Source of the DNA: Pseudonocardiaceae bacterium YIM PH 21723
Lineage (GTDB): Bacteria; Actinomycetota; Actinomycetes; Mycobacteriales; Pseudonocardiaceae
Assembly (NCBI GenBank): GCA_003600225.1
Contig: QZFT01000060.1
Span: forward strand, 1-48,071
DNA: 48,071 nucleotides
Direction: 5' to 3'
Of the stretch, positions 31,355-40,277 are shown in pieces; the first letter of the stretch is position 1; every line of letters begins with the position of its first letter. The translations under genes and the position numbers were made by a program. Below the pieces are notes generated by a model. The model worked only from the letters and a program-made list of their open reading frames with translations. It was not told the DNA's origin and did not search any database.

Positions 31355-31993
31355 TCAGTGGCCCTGGAGGGGGAAGCCGCCGATGCCTCGCCAGGCGAGC
31401 TGGGAGATCAGCGCGATGGCCTCCTCCTTGGGGATCGACTGCTCCGCGGTCATCCAGAAGCGCGCGGTCACCTGGCTGACGCCCACCAGGGCGATGGCCA
31501 GCAGATGCGCCCGCTCGGCGTCCAGCCCGGTGTCCTCGGCGACCACCTCGGCGATCACCTCGGCACAGCTGGAGGTGGCCCGTTCCACGGCGTCCAGCAC
31601 CGAGGGCTCACCCCGCAGGTCCGACTCGAACACCAGCCGGTAGGCGGCGCCCTCGCTCTCCACGAAGTCGAAGTACGCGCCGACCGCGCCGCGCACGCGC
31701 AGCTTGTTGTCACTGGTCGACGCGACCGCGTTGCGCACCCGGCGGACCAGTTCGTCCACGTGGGTCTCCAGCAGCGCCAGATACATCTCCAGCTTGCTGG
31801 GGAAGTGTTGGTACAGCACCGGCTTGCTGACGCCCGCCCGCTCGGCGATGTCGTCCATCGCGGCGGCGTGGTAGCCGTTGTTCACGAAAACGTCCTGCGC
31901 GGCCGTCAGCAACTGCGCCCGGCGGGCGTTGCGGGGAAGCCGCACGCCACGACCACTGGCTGCACCGGAGTTGACCTGTGCAGTTTCCGTCAT
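31355..31993 (-). CDS. TetR family regulator (Rv3208 type)
   Basis: The 212-residue regulator has a helix-turn-helix at about 37-62 (MDDIAERAGVSKPVLYQHFPSKLEMYLALL). The N-terminal VRLPRNARRAQLLTAAQDVFV matches, from memory, mycobacterial Rv3208. The ATG at 31993 has GGAGG upstream. It is divergent from the hydrolase at 32169. In mycobacteria the DUF3107 gene lies next to this regulator; here the AurF island separates them. Confidence 0.83.
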   Translation of the reverse strand: MTETAQVNSGAASGRGVRLPRNARRAQLLTAAQDVFVNNGYHAAAMDDIAERAGVSKPVLYQHFPSKLEMYLALLETHVDELVRRVRNAVASTSDNKLRVRGAVGAYFDFVESEGAAYRLVFESDLRGEPSVLDAVERATSSCAEVIAEVVAEDTGLDAERAHLLAIALVGVSQVTARFWMTAEQSIPKEEAIALISQLAWRGIGGFPLQGH

Positions 31994-32058
31994 CACGCCT
32001 CCAGCAGGGTGTTGCTCTTGACCAGCACGGTTACCGCCAGCCAAGGAAGAATCAACCT

Positions 32059-32070
32059 TACCGGTCGGTA
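32059..32070. promoter_or_regulatory. possible TetR operator
   Basis: TACCG-GT-CGGTA is a palindrome 65 bases upstream of the TetR start, between it and the divergent hydrolase. Its form is common for TetR-type operators in actinobacteria. Confidence 0.4.
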
Positions 32071-32168
32071 GCCCCTGATAGGTGACAATTGTGCGAGGAG
32101 AAACCCTTGCTATGGCAATGAGCTCTACCCAGCTGGGAATTCAGCGCCGGAACCCGCATCCTTAAGCG

Positions 32169-33254
32169 ATGGCAGGACATGTGACCGACTCGGTGAACCA
32201 CCAGCAGACCTCTGCACCCGGCGAACCATATCGGCTGGATATTACCGAGAGTGCACAACTTGGTACGCGCAACGTGATAAACCGGTCTCTGACCCACGTG
32301 CCGTTCTCCGAGGCGCCCCTGCCGGTCATCGACTTCAGCCAGCCGCCATGGCCGGGCAGTCCTGTCGACTCCGGCGGCGTCCGGCTGTTCACCCGCGAGG
32401 TGCCCGGCCCGGCGGACGCGCCGCGCTGCGTCTACATCCACGGCCTCGGCGGCTCCTCCACCAACTGGACCGACCTGTCCCTGGCCCTGTCCGGCCACTG
32501 CCGGGGCATGGCGGTCGACCTGCCCGGTTTCGGCCGCACCGAGCCGCCCGCGCACCACGACTTCAGCATCCCCGCGCACACCGAGGTGGTCTGCGACTTC
32601 CTGGACGGCCTCGCCGAGCCGGACGGCGTACACCTGGTGGGGAACTCCTTCGGCGGGGCCATCGCGATGATGATCGCCGCCCGGCGGCCGGACCTGGTCG
32701 CCACGCTGACCCTCATCTCGCCCGCCATGCCGGACCGGCGGCCCGACCCGCGCCGGCTCTCCGATCCCCGGATGGTCATCGCGAACCTGCCGCTGATCAG
32801 CCGGAAGGCCCGCCGGGAGCTGGCCGGGGTGACCCCGGAACAACGCACCGAGGCGATGCTCAAACTCTGCTTCGCCGAGCCGGACTCGGTCCCGGAGCAG
32901 CGGTTCGCCGAGACCGCCCGTGAATACGGTGAGCTGGGCAAACTGCCCTGGATCGGTCCCGCGCTCGGCCGGACCACCGCGGGGCTGCTGAAGGCCTGGT
33001 TCGCGCCGCCGTCCCGGTCGCTGTGGCGCGAGTTGCCGAAGATCGCCGCGCCGACGCTGGTGGTGTGGGGAACCGAGGACCGCCTGGTCAGCGTGCGCAA
33101 GGCGCCGCGGACCGCCGCGGGCATCCCGAGCGCCCGGATGCTGGTGCTGCCGAACACCGGGCACGTGGCGCAGATGGAGCGTCCGGTGACCGTGGCCCGC
33201 GCGGTCCTGGGCATGTGGGAGGCCCTGGACCGAAAAGGTTGCGGTGAATGGTGA
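32169..33254 (+). CDS. alpha/beta hydrolase
   Basis: The frame encodes up to 361 residues with an alpha/beta hydrolase core: IHGLGGSSTNW, the nucleophile elbow GNSFGG, the acid in WGTEDRLV and the His in NTGHVAQMERP. It resembles the hydrolases next to Rv3207c/Rv3208 homologues in related genomes. The first 43 codons are AT-rich and look poorly coding; the GTG at 32298 (LTHVPFSEAPLPVIDF) may be the true start, giving 318 residues. Substrate unknown. Confidence 0.78.
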   Translation: MAGHVTDSVNHQQTSAPGEPYRLDITESAQLGTRNVINRSLTHVPFSEAPLPVIDFSQPPWPGSPVDSGGVRLFTREVPGPADAPRCVYIHGLGGSSTNWTDLSLALSGHCRGMAVDLPGFGRTEPPAHHDFSIPAHTEVVCDFLDGLAEPDGVHLVGNSFGGAIAMMIAARRPDLVATLTLISPAMPDRRPDPRRLSDPRMVIANLPLISRKARRELAGVTPEQRTEAMLKLCFAEPDSVPEQRFAETAREYGELGKLPWIGPALGRTTAGLLKAWFAPPSRSLWRELPKIAAPTLVVWGTEDRLVSVRKAPRTAAGIPSARMLVLPNTGHVAQMERPVTVARAVLGMWEALDRKGCGEW

Positions 33255-33326
33255 TTTTGTAACCGAAAACGCGATAGATCACCGATTCCTTTTCATCCCA
33301 ACGGGTGATGTGGCACCCTGGATCTC

Positions 33327-34517
33327 GTGCGCAGTGTGACCCCTAGTGATCCTAATTCGGCGAGGCGCCGTCATTCGGACGATGATCCCATCGCCCGAAC
33401 GGGCGGCACGCATCGTCGGATCCAGGGGCTCGGCACCGGCTACTTCGACCCGGCCACGCTGCCCAGGACCGCTCGCCCGCACCGCTATCGCGAGGACCCG
33501 GCCGAAGAGACCGGGCAGTTGCGCCCGGTGCGCCGCCTGCCGGAGTTCGAGGAACGCTCGCTGCCGCCGCGCCCGAAGCCCCCGGTCCGCCGTCCGGCGG
33601 CCCGGCCGGTCACCGTCGCCCAGCCCGAACCGCCCGTCAGTCGGTCCTCGATGCGGCTGGCCGAACGGCCCCGGCGCCGCCGGACCCCGTGGCAGTGGTA
33701 CGCCATGCCCCTGGCGCTGATCGCCACCGTGCTGGTCATCGTCGGCCTCGACCGGTTCCCCAACGACGCCGGCCGGCTGGCCAGTTCCGCGGAGAGCAGG
33801 GCGCAGGTCGGACAGGGCGGAGTCGGTCAGGGCGCACCGCCCGTGGTGAACCCGCCGAGCCCCGCGCCGGTCGCGATGCCCAAGGCGAACCCGGAGCTGC
33901 CCGACGGCGATCCGATTCCCATCTCGGGCAGCGGCCAGTTCCAGATCGTGCCCGGCACCTCGCCGAAGGCGGGCAGCGGCCGGGTCTACCGCTACACCGT
34001 GGAGATCGAGAGCGGCGCCGCGATCAGCGAGAAGGACGCCACGGAGTTCGGCGCGAGCGTGCAGGACACACTGTCCAGTCCACGCAGCTGGATCGGCGGC
34101 GGCCTGTTCTCGGTCCAGCGGGTGGCCTCGGGCTACTCCGACTTCCAGGTCACCCTGGTCTCCCAGGGCACCGCTGACCAGGTCTGCGGTGGCGGGTCGA
34201 TCAAGTACCCGGTCTCCTGCTACCTCGGCCAGAACCGGGTCTACATCAACGCGGCTCGCTGGGTTCGCGGCGCGGGCGCGTTCAAGGGCGACCTGAACGC
34301 CTACCGGCAGTACGCGATCAACCACGAGGTCGGCCACCGCTTCGGCAACAACCACCAGATCTGTGCCGGACCGGGGCGTCCGGCGCCGGTGATGATGCAG
34401 CAGACGCTCTCCGTGTCCAACGACGAGCTGGCGGATGTCACCGGCAACATCGGGCAGGGACTGGTCGTTCCGCACAACGGCGCGGTCTGCACGGCCAACT
34501 CCTGGCCGTATCCGTAA
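33327..34517 (+). CDS. DUF3152 protein, copy 1 (membrane-anchored putative metalloprotease)
   Basis: The 396-residue protein has a long Arg/Pro-rich cytosolic N-terminus (1-125), one membrane segment (about 128-146) and an outside domain with NHEVGHRFGNNHQIC: His333, Glu334, His337 and a later His, as in zinc metalloproteases. Two cysteine pairs in the domain fit an exported protein. DUF3152 includes mycobacterial Rv3207c. The GTG at 33327 has no clear ribosome-binding site. A second DUF3152 gene follows. Confidence 0.82.
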   Translation: MRSVTPSDPNSARRRHSDDDPIARTGGTHRRIQGLGTGYFDPATLPRTARPHRYREDPAEETGQLRPVRRLPEFEERSLPPRPKPPVRRPAARPVTVAQPEPPVSRSSMRLAERPRRRRTPWQWYAMPLALIATVLVIVGLDRFPNDAGRLASSAESRAQVGQGGVGQGAPPVVNPPSPAPVAMPKANPELPDGDPIPISGSGQFQIVPGTSPKAGSGRVYRYTVEIESGAAISEKDATEFGASVQDTLSSPRSWIGGGLFSVQRVASGYSDFQVTLVSQGTADQVCGGGSIKYPVSCYLGQNRVYINAARWVRGAGAFKGDLNAYRQYAINHEVGHRFGNNHQICAGPGRPAPVMMQQTLSVSNDELADVTGNIGQGLVVPHNGAVCTANSWPYP

Positions 34518-34700
34518 GTACACAGATCTGGCGAACGGGTGGGGCTCCCGCGCCACCACGGGCGCGATCTGCTCGCTCTGGGTGAGAAATGCCCGGATTG
34601 CCGGGTCTGGTCCTTGCGCCTTTCGTGTGGTGTGGCACTCTGGGTTGGTGGTTCAAGTAGGGCTCGCAACCGTGAGCCTGAAGGTGAGGAGATACCCCAC

Positions 34701-35645
34701 GTGCCCGGCGAACGACGCACCGGTGCGGAACCGCTCGCGGCGTCTTGGGATCCCTTGGCGGACCGTGAGGGCGGTACCGCCACCGCAACCCGGATCAGGC
34801 CGGTCAAGCGCAGCCGAAAGTTGGCGGGCGCCCATGGCTGGCGGCTGTACGCGCTGCCGATCCTGCTCGTCCTGACCGTGCTCGCCGTGCTCGACGCGAC
34901 CAAGGACGCCCCGGCGGGTGGCTTCGGCCCCACGACGCCCGGCGGCAAGCCCACCCTCGCCGACGGCGCACCCGGTGCCAAGTACGCGGCCGGCCTGTCC
35001 TCCGCGGAGCTGCCCAAGGGCGTGCCGATTCCCGCCGAGGGCAGCGGCACCTACCGCGTGGTGCCCGGTAAGTCGGACCTCGCGGGCAAGGGCAAGCAGT
35101 ACACGTACACCGTGGAGATCGAGGACGGCGTCAAGCTCACCGAGGGCGACGACTCCTTCGGCAACCTGGTGCAGGAGACGCTGTCCGACACCCGCAGCTG
35201 GATCGGCTCCGGCACCATCGCGTTGAAGCGGGTGGACTCCGGTGAGGTCGACTTCCGCGTCACGCTACTGTCGGAGAAGTCCGCCAAGCAGGTCTGCGGC
35301 CAGGACATCCCGTACGACACCTCGTGTTTCGTCGGCCCGGACCGGGTGTACATCAACGGTGCCCGCTGGGTCCGCGGCGCGATCTCCTTCCACGGCGACA
35401 TGGGCAATTACCGCCGCTACGCGATCAACCACGAGGTCGGGCACTTCTTCGAGAAGCCACACGTCCCGTGCACGGCGAACGGTGCGCTGGCGCCGGTGAT
35501 GATGCAGCAGACGTTCAGCGTGTCGAACAACGACCTGGCGCAGATCACCGAGCGCAACCCGCAGCAGATCCTGATCCCCAAGGACGGCGCGGTGTGCAGG
35601 CCCAACCCGTTCCCTTACCCCGTGGGCGATCAGGCCGGTCAGTAG
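34701..35645 (+). CDS. DUF3152 protein, copy 2
   Basis: The 314-residue paralogue of the gene at 33327 has a shorter cytosolic part (1-52), one membrane segment (about 54-70) and the same outside domain with NHEVGHFFEKPHVPC (His244, Glu245, His248). The domains align over about 220 residues with roughly half the residues shared. The GTG at 34701 has GAGGAG 9 bases upstream; an open frame upstream to 34539 is not supported. The pair probably arose by tandem duplication. Confidence 0.82.
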   Translation: MPGERRTGAEPLAASWDPLADREGGTATATRIRPVKRSRKLAGAHGWRLYALPILLVLTVLAVLDATKDAPAGGFGPTTPGGKPTLADGAPGAKYAAGLSSAELPKGVPIPAEGSGTYRVVPGKSDLAGKGKQYTYTVEIEDGVKLTEGDDSFGNLVQETLSDTRSWIGSGTIALKRVDSGEVDFRVTLLSEKSAKQVCGQDIPYDTSCFVGPDRVYINGARWVRGAISFHGDMGNYRRYAINHEVGHFFEKPHVPCTANGALAPVMMQQTFSVSNNDLAQITERNPQQILIPKDGAVCRPNPFPYPVGDQAGQ

Positions 35646-35654
35646 CGACTAAGT

Positions 35655-35672
35655 AGAGAGACGTACCTCTCT
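35655..35672 (+). terminator. small hairpin after DUF3152 copy 2
   Basis: AGAGAG-ACGTAC-CTCTCT forms a 6-base stem 10 bases after the stop; there is no T-run, so this is a weak terminator candidate. Confidence 0.35.
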
Positions 35673-35749
35673 GGGAAGAATCACGGGCGCCCCGGTGTTG
35701 ATAGTTTCACCAGATCTCGCCGCTGTGATTCCGACCAGGAGGACCCTCG

Positions 35750-36925
35750 ATGTCCACGTTGCCACCGCTGGTGGAGCCGGCTGCGGAGCTGACCAAGGAA
35801 GAGGTCGCCCGCTACAGCCGCCATCTGATCATCCCGGACGTGGGAGTCGACGGTCAGAAGCGGCTCAAAAACGCCAAGGTCCTGGTCGTCGGCGCCGGTG
35901 GCCTCGGTAGCCCCGCGTTGCTGTACCTGGCCGCGGCAGGCGTCGGCACCATCGGCATCGTCGAGTTCGACGTGGTCGACGAGTCCAACCTGCACCGCCA
36001 GATCATCCACGGTCAGTCCGATCTGGGCCGTCCCAAGGCCGAGTCGGCGCGGGACTCCATCGCCGAGATCAACCCGTACGTCACGGTCAACCTGCACCAG
36101 CTGCGGCTTGACTCCAGCAATGTGCTGGACATCTTCAAGGACTACGACCTGATCCTGGACGGCACCGACAACTTCGCCACCAGGTACCTGGTCAACGACG
36201 CCGCCGTGCTGGCCAAGAAGCCGTACGTGTGGGGCTCGATCTTCCGCTTCGAGGGCCAGGTCTCGGTCTTCTGGGAGGACGCCCCCAACGGTCAGGGCCT
36301 GAACTACCGGCACCTGTACCCGGAGCCCCCGCCGCCCGGCATGGTCCCGTCCTGCTCCGAGGGCGGCGTGCTCGGCGTGCTGTGCGCCTCCATCGGCTCG
36401 ATCATGGTCAACGAGGCGATCAAGCTGATCACCGGTATCGGCGAGACGCTGCTCGGCCGGCTGATGGTGTATGACGCACTGGAGATGAGCTACCGGACCA
36501 TCAAGATCCGCCGCGACCCGAACGCCGAGCCGATCACCGAGCTGATCGACTACGAGGCGTTCTGCGGCGTGGTCTCCGATGACGCCCAGCAGGCCGCGGC
36601 GGGTCACACCATCACCGCCCGCGAGCTCAAGGAGAAGTTCGACAACAAGGACGACTTCCTGCTGGTGGACGTCCGGGAGCCGCACGAGTACGAGATCGTC
36701 AAGATCGACGGCTCGGTGCTGATCCCCAAGGACCGCATCCTGTCCGGTGAGGCCTTCGCCGAACTGCCCCAGGACCGCCCGCTGGTCCTGCACTGCAAGT
36801 CCGGCGTCCGCTCCGCCGAGGCCCTCGCCGCCCTGCACCGCGCCGGTTTCAAGGACGCGGTCCACGTCGGCGGCGGCGTCCTGGCCTGGGCCAACCAGGT
36901 CGACAAGTCCCTCCCCACCTATTAG
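35750..36925 (+). CDS. moeZ: MoeZ: sulfur-carrier adenylyltransferase/sulfurtransferase
   Basis: The 391-residue protein is a fusion of a ThiF/MoeB adenylyltransferase (1 to about 270, with GAGGLG at 48-53 and FDVVDESNLHRQ) and a C-terminal rhodanese (about 290-391, active cysteine in LHCKSGVRS, Cys349). Such proteins activate the C-terminal Gly-Gly of small sulfur carriers (ThiS, MoaD, CysO) and pass sulfur to them. It corresponds to Rv3206c. Molybdopterin made with its help is needed by the nitrate reductase encoded downstream. AGGAGGA precedes the ATG at 35750. Confidence 0.9.
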   Translation: MSTLPPLVEPAAELTKEEVARYSRHLIIPDVGVDGQKRLKNAKVLVVGAGGLGSPALLYLAAAGVGTIGIVEFDVVDESNLHRQIIHGQSDLGRPKAESARDSIAEINPYVTVNLHQLRLDSSNVLDIFKDYDLILDGTDNFATRYLVNDAAVLAKKPYVWGSIFRFEGQVSVFWEDAPNGQGLNYRHLYPEPPPPGMVPSCSEGGVLGVLCASIGSIMVNEAIKLITGIGETLLGRLMVYDALEMSYRTIKIRRDPNAEPITELIDYEAFCGVVSDDAQQAAAGHTITARELKEKFDNKDDFLLVDVREPHEYEIVKIDGSVLIPKDRILSGEAFAELPQDRPLVLHCKSGVRSAEALAALHRAGFKDAVHVGGGVLAWANQVDKSLPTY

Positions 36926-36931
36926 TCGGTT

Positions 36932-36980
36932 CCGAAGTTGACGAGGTTCGGCGTTCTTTGCCGAACCTCGTCAACTTCGG
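36932..36980. repeat. short palindromic repeat (PE1), copy after moeZ
   Basis: CCGAAGTTGACGAGGTTCGG (36932-36951) and its exact complement (36961-36980) flank a 9-base loop. Compared with the other copies, one base differs in each arm (GAGG for GATG), and the change is matched on the other side, so pairing is kept. It begins 7 bases after the moeZ stop. Confidence 0.88.
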
Positions 36981-37029
36981 CTCGGCGGTTTCCGCCATCC
37001 GGGGAATCCCACTGCGGTACCGTGCGGAC

Positions 37030-37809
37030 GTGCCTCCTGCCTCCGCCGAGCCGCCCGCGCACGTGCGGGCCGGGTTCGGCGCGCGGGACATCGAGCCCGA
37101 GCCGGTCGACGGCAGCAACTCCTGGCGGTGCGGGGACATCCTGCTCAAGCCGGTGTCCGACACCGCCGAGGCCGCCTGGGTGGCCTCCACACTGGACGGA
37201 CTGCGCACCGGGAACCTGCGCATCGCCCGCCCGTTGCGCACCACCGACGGCCGCTGGGTGCTCGGCGGCTGGACGGCCTCCCGCTATGTGGCCGGCCGGC
37301 CGGAGCCCCGGCACGACGCGGTGATCGCCGCCTCACTGCGGCTGCACGCCTCCACCGCGCGGTTACCCCGGCCCCGGTTCCTGGACGGCAGGCAGGACGT
37401 CCTCGCCGTCGCGGACCGGGTGGCGTGGCAGGAGCAGGAGTTGTCCATCGAGTCGGAGCTCTTCGGTGAGCTCAGCGAACTGGCCGAACCGACCCGGTTA
37501 CGGGCACAGGTGGTGCACGGCGACCTGTTCGGCAACGTGTTGTTCGCCGGGAGCGCGCCACCGGCCATCGTCGACTTCGTGCCGTTCTTCCGCCCACCGG
37601 AGTGGGCCGCCGCCGTCATCGCCGTTGACGCGCTGGCCTGGGGCGACGCCGATCTGGGGTTGATCCGCCGCTGGGCCCATCTGTCCAGCTGGCCGCAGAT
37701 GTTGCTGCGGGCGTTGCTGTTCCGGATCGCCACCGTCGCGCTTCATCCGGACTCCACCGAGGAATCCCTGGCCGGTCTGCACAAGGCCGCCGACCTCATC
37801 GCGTCCTAA
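37030..37809 (+). CDS. TIGR02569 family protein (APH-like, Rv3205c type)
   Basis: The 259-residue protein has an APH/fructosamine-kinase-like pattern: VVHGDLFGNVLF (about 156-167) and AIVDFVPFFRPPEWA with the metal Asp. It matches the actinobacterial TIGR02569 family, which lies beside moeZ in mycobacteria. Whether it phosphorylates anything is unknown. I choose the GTG at 37030, exactly 6 bases after TACCGT (37018-37023); the longer frame from 36958 would start inside the palindromic repeat and is unlikely. Confidence 0.8.
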   Translation: MPPASAEPPAHVRAGFGARDIEPEPVDGSNSWRCGDILLKPVSDTAEAAWVASTLDGLRTGNLRIARPLRTTDGRWVLGGWTASRYVAGRPEPRHDAVIAASLRLHASTARLPRPRFLDGRQDVLAVADRVAWQEQELSIESELFGELSELAEPTRLRAQVVHGDLFGNVLFAGSAPPAIVDFVPFFRPPEWAAAVIAVDALAWGDADLGLIRRWAHLSSWPQMLLRALLFRIATVALHPDSTEESLAGLHKAADLIAS

Positions 37810-37862
37810 AGGGTGGGACTCCCGACTAGGCCAGACGCCGGGAGAGTGGTTTCCTGGCTCGC

Positions 37863-38153
37863 ATGACTGTTCTGGCCGAGCCGACCTGGTACCCGGTGAG
37901 CAGCTTCGCCGCCCTGCTTCCCGAGCGTGGCGTGCCGGTGCTGTTACCCAGCGGCGGCGAGGTCGCCGTCTTCCGCACCTACCGGGGTGCCGTCTACGCG
38001 CTGACCGACCACACGCTGTACCGCGGCGTGGTGGGGCAGGTGGACAACCGGCCCGTCGTCTACTCGCCGGTGACCGGCGAGGCCATCGATCTGGCCGAGG
38101 GGTCCCTTGAGGTACGGGTCACCGACGGCATGGTGGAAATCCTCACCGGCTGA
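37863..38153 (+). CDS. short NirD-like Rieske-fold protein
   Basis: The 96-residue protein resembles NirD at 45747 (TWYPVSSFAALLPERGVPVLLP against TWYPLCSVDALEPERGVAALLP) but lacks about 17 residues in the middle and the C-terminal part. It has the Rieske fold without Cys/His cluster ligands. It lies directly upstream of the nitrate reductase gene, so it may serve that enzyme rather than NirB. No strong ribosome-binding site is seen before the ATG at 37863. Confidence 0.78.
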   Translation: MTVLAEPTWYPVSSFAALLPERGVPVLLPSGGEVAVFRTYRGAVYALTDHTLYRGVVGQVDNRPVVYSPVTGEAIDLAEGSLEVRVTDGMVEILTG

Positions 38154-38174
38154 ACCGGGCGCGGTCAGCGCCAT

Positions 38175-38211
38175 TTCATCTGGCGGAAACAGCGGGTCAC
38201 GCCGATGAGAC
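38175..38211 (+). promoter_or_regulatory. candidate GlnR binding site before nitrate reductase gene
   Basis: TTCAT-n6-GAAAC (38175-38190) is followed after 5 bases by GTCAC-n6-GAGAC (38196-38211). This fits the GlnR pattern GTNAC-n6-GAAAC in duplicate, the known control of nitrogen assimilation in Streptomyces and Amycolatopsis. The coding start at 38235 is 23 bases further on. Confidence 0.55.
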
Positions 38212-38234
38212 ATTCCATTGGCTAGCGTTGAATC

Positions 38235-40277
38235 ATGCCTGCCGTCGCTACGCATTGTCCGTACTGCGCCCTGCAGTGCGGGATGACCGTCGACGACACC
38301 GCGGTGGTGCAGCCCCGCCAGTTCCCGGCCAACCGGGGCGGCCTGTGCCAGAAGGGCTGGAACGCCGCCGCCGTGCTGACCGTGCCCGACCGGCTCACCC
38401 GGCCGCTGCTGCACGGCCGGCCCGTGGACTGGGACACGGCCCTGGACTTCATCGCCGAGCGCCTCCGGGAGATCCGGGACCGGCGTGGACCCGACGGCGT
38501 CGCGGTGTTCGGCAGCGGCGGCCTGACCAACGAGAAGGCCTACCTGCTCGGCAAGTTCGCCCGGGTCGCCCTCGGCACCTCGCAGATCGACTACAACGGC
38601 CGGTTCTGCATGTCCGCCGCGGCCGCCGCCGGCAACCGGGCCTTCGGCGTCGACCGCGGGCTGCCGTTCCCGGTGACCGACCTGGCAGAGGCCGACGCCG
38701 TGCTGCTCGTCGGCGCGAACGTCGCCGAGACCATGCCGCCCTTCCTGTCCCACCTGGACTCCGCCGCGTTGATCGTGGTGGACCCCCGGCGTACCGCCAC
38801 CGCGGAACAGGCCAAGCTGCACCTGGCGAACCGGCCGGGCACCGACCTGGCACTCGCCCTGGGGCTGCTGCACCTCGCGGTCACCGAGGGCCACGTCGAC
38901 CGGTCCTATGTGGACGATCGCACCAGTGGATTCGCCGAGGCCTGGCAGCTGGCCGTGCAGTGGTGGCCGGAGCGCACCGAGCGGGTCACCGGGGTCAGCG
39001 CCGCCGACCAGCGCGCGGCGATCGGCCTCCTCGCCGCCGCCGGGAACGCCTACATCCTGACCGCCAGGGGCACCGAGCAACACGCGTCCGGAGTGGACAC
39101 CGTCTCCGCGTGGATCAACCTGGGCCTGGCCCTCGGACTGCCCGGCCGGCCCGGCTCCGGGTTCGGCTGCCTCACCGGGCAGGGCAACGGCCAGGGCGGC
39201 CGGGAACACGGGCAGAAGTCCGACCAGCTCCCCGGCTACCGCAAACTCGACGATCCTGCCGCCCGCGAGCACGTCGCCGGCGTCTGGGGCGTCCCCGCCG
39301 AATCCCTGCCCCAGCCCGGCAGATCCGCCTACGAGCTCCTGGATGCACTGGGCACAGTGGACGGTCCCGAGGCCATGCTGGTGTTCGGCAGCAACCCGGC
39401 CGTCTCCGCGCCCAACGCCCGGCACATCACCGAACGTATGTCGGCACTCGACCTCCTGGTCGTCGCCGACTTCGTCCCGTCGGAGACCGCGCAGCTGGCC
39501 CATGTCGTGCTGCCGGTCACCCAGTGGGCCGAGGAGACCGGCACCATGACCAACCTGGAGGGCCGGATCCTCCTGCGCCGCAAGGCACTCAGCCCGCCGC
39601 CGGGGGTGCACACCGACCTGTGGGTGCTCCGTGAACTGGCGGTCCGGCTGGGTCAGCCCGCACACCGGTTCCCCGCCGAACCGGAGGCGGTGTTCGACGA
39701 ACTGCGCGCGGCGTCCGCCGGTGGCATCGCTGACTACTCCGGCATCAGCTACCAGCGCCTGCGCCGGGGCGACGCCCTGCACTGGCCCTGCGCCCGGGGC
39801 ACGAACGGCACCCCGCGACTGTTCCTGGATCGGTTCGCGCACCCAGACGGCCGGGCCAGGTTCGTGCCGGTGCAACACCGGGGACCCGCCGAGCCGGCCG
39901 ACGAGGCCTATCCGCTGCTGGCCACCACCGGCCGGGTGCTGGCGCACTACCAGAGCGGCGCGCAGACCCGGCGGGTCGCCGAACTCGCCGAGGCCGCGGG
40001 GGAGATGTTCGTCGAGGTGCACCCGGACACCGCGGCCCAGGCCGGGCTGGCCGACGGGGACCTGGCCGTCGTCGAATCCCGGCGGGGTGAGGTGCTGGCC
40101 AGGACGCGGGCCGTGCCGAGCATGCGCCTGGACACCGTGTTCCTGCCGTTCCACTTCCCCGGGGCCGCCCGGGCCAACCTGATCACCAATCCGGCACTGG
40201 ATCCGACCAGCCGGATGCCCGAGTTCAAGGTGTGCGCCGTCCGGCTGCGGCCGGCCGCTGGGGAGGGCGACGAATGA
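38235..40277 (+). CDS. assimilatory nitrate reductase, molybdopterin subunit
   Basis: The 680-residue protein is a bis-MGD molybdoenzyme. The N-terminal [4Fe-4S] site is Cys8, Cys11, Cys15 and Cys38; the molybdenum ligand is probably Cys125 in NGRFCMSAA; the C-terminal domain carries ATTGRVLAHYQSGAQTRR. It is of the NasA/NarB/NasC cytoplasmic type and reduces nitrate to nitrite. Unlike many NasA proteins it lacks the C-terminal [2Fe-2S] BFD domain; the next gene carries one. The ATG at 38235 is 6 bases after TAGCGT (38223-38228), so the mRNA is probably leaderless. Its stop overlaps the next start (ATGA). Confidence 0.9.
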   Translation: MPAVATHCPYCALQCGMTVDDTAVVQPRQFPANRGGLCQKGWNAAAVLTVPDRLTRPLLHGRPVDWDTALDFIAERLREIRDRRGPDGVAVFGSGGLTNEKAYLLGKFARVALGTSQIDYNGRFCMSAAAAAGNRAFGVDRGLPFPVTDLAEADAVLLVGANVAETMPPFLSHLDSAALIVVDPRRTATAEQAKLHLANRPGTDLALALGLLHLAVTEGHVDRSYVDDRTSGFAEAWQLAVQWWPERTERVTGVSAADQRAAIGLLAAAGNAYILTARGTEQHASGVDTVSAWINLGLALGLPGRPGSGFGCLTGQGNGQGGREHGQKSDQLPGYRKLDDPAAREHVAGVWGVPAESLPQPGRSAYELLDALGTVDGPEAMLVFGSNPAVSAPNARHITERMSALDLLVVADFVPSETAQLAHVVLPVTQWAEETGTMTNLEGRILLRRKALSPPPGVHTDLWVLRELAVRLGQPAHRFPAEPEAVFDELRAASAGGIADYSGISYQRLRRGDALHWPCARGTNGTPRLFLDRFAHPDGRARFVPVQHRGPAEPADEAYPLLATTGRVLAHYQSGAQTRRVAELAEAAGEMFVEVHPDTAAQAGLADGDLAVVESRRGEVLARTRAVPSMRLDTVFLPFHFPGAARANLITNPALDPTSRMPEFKVCAVRLRPAAGEGDE

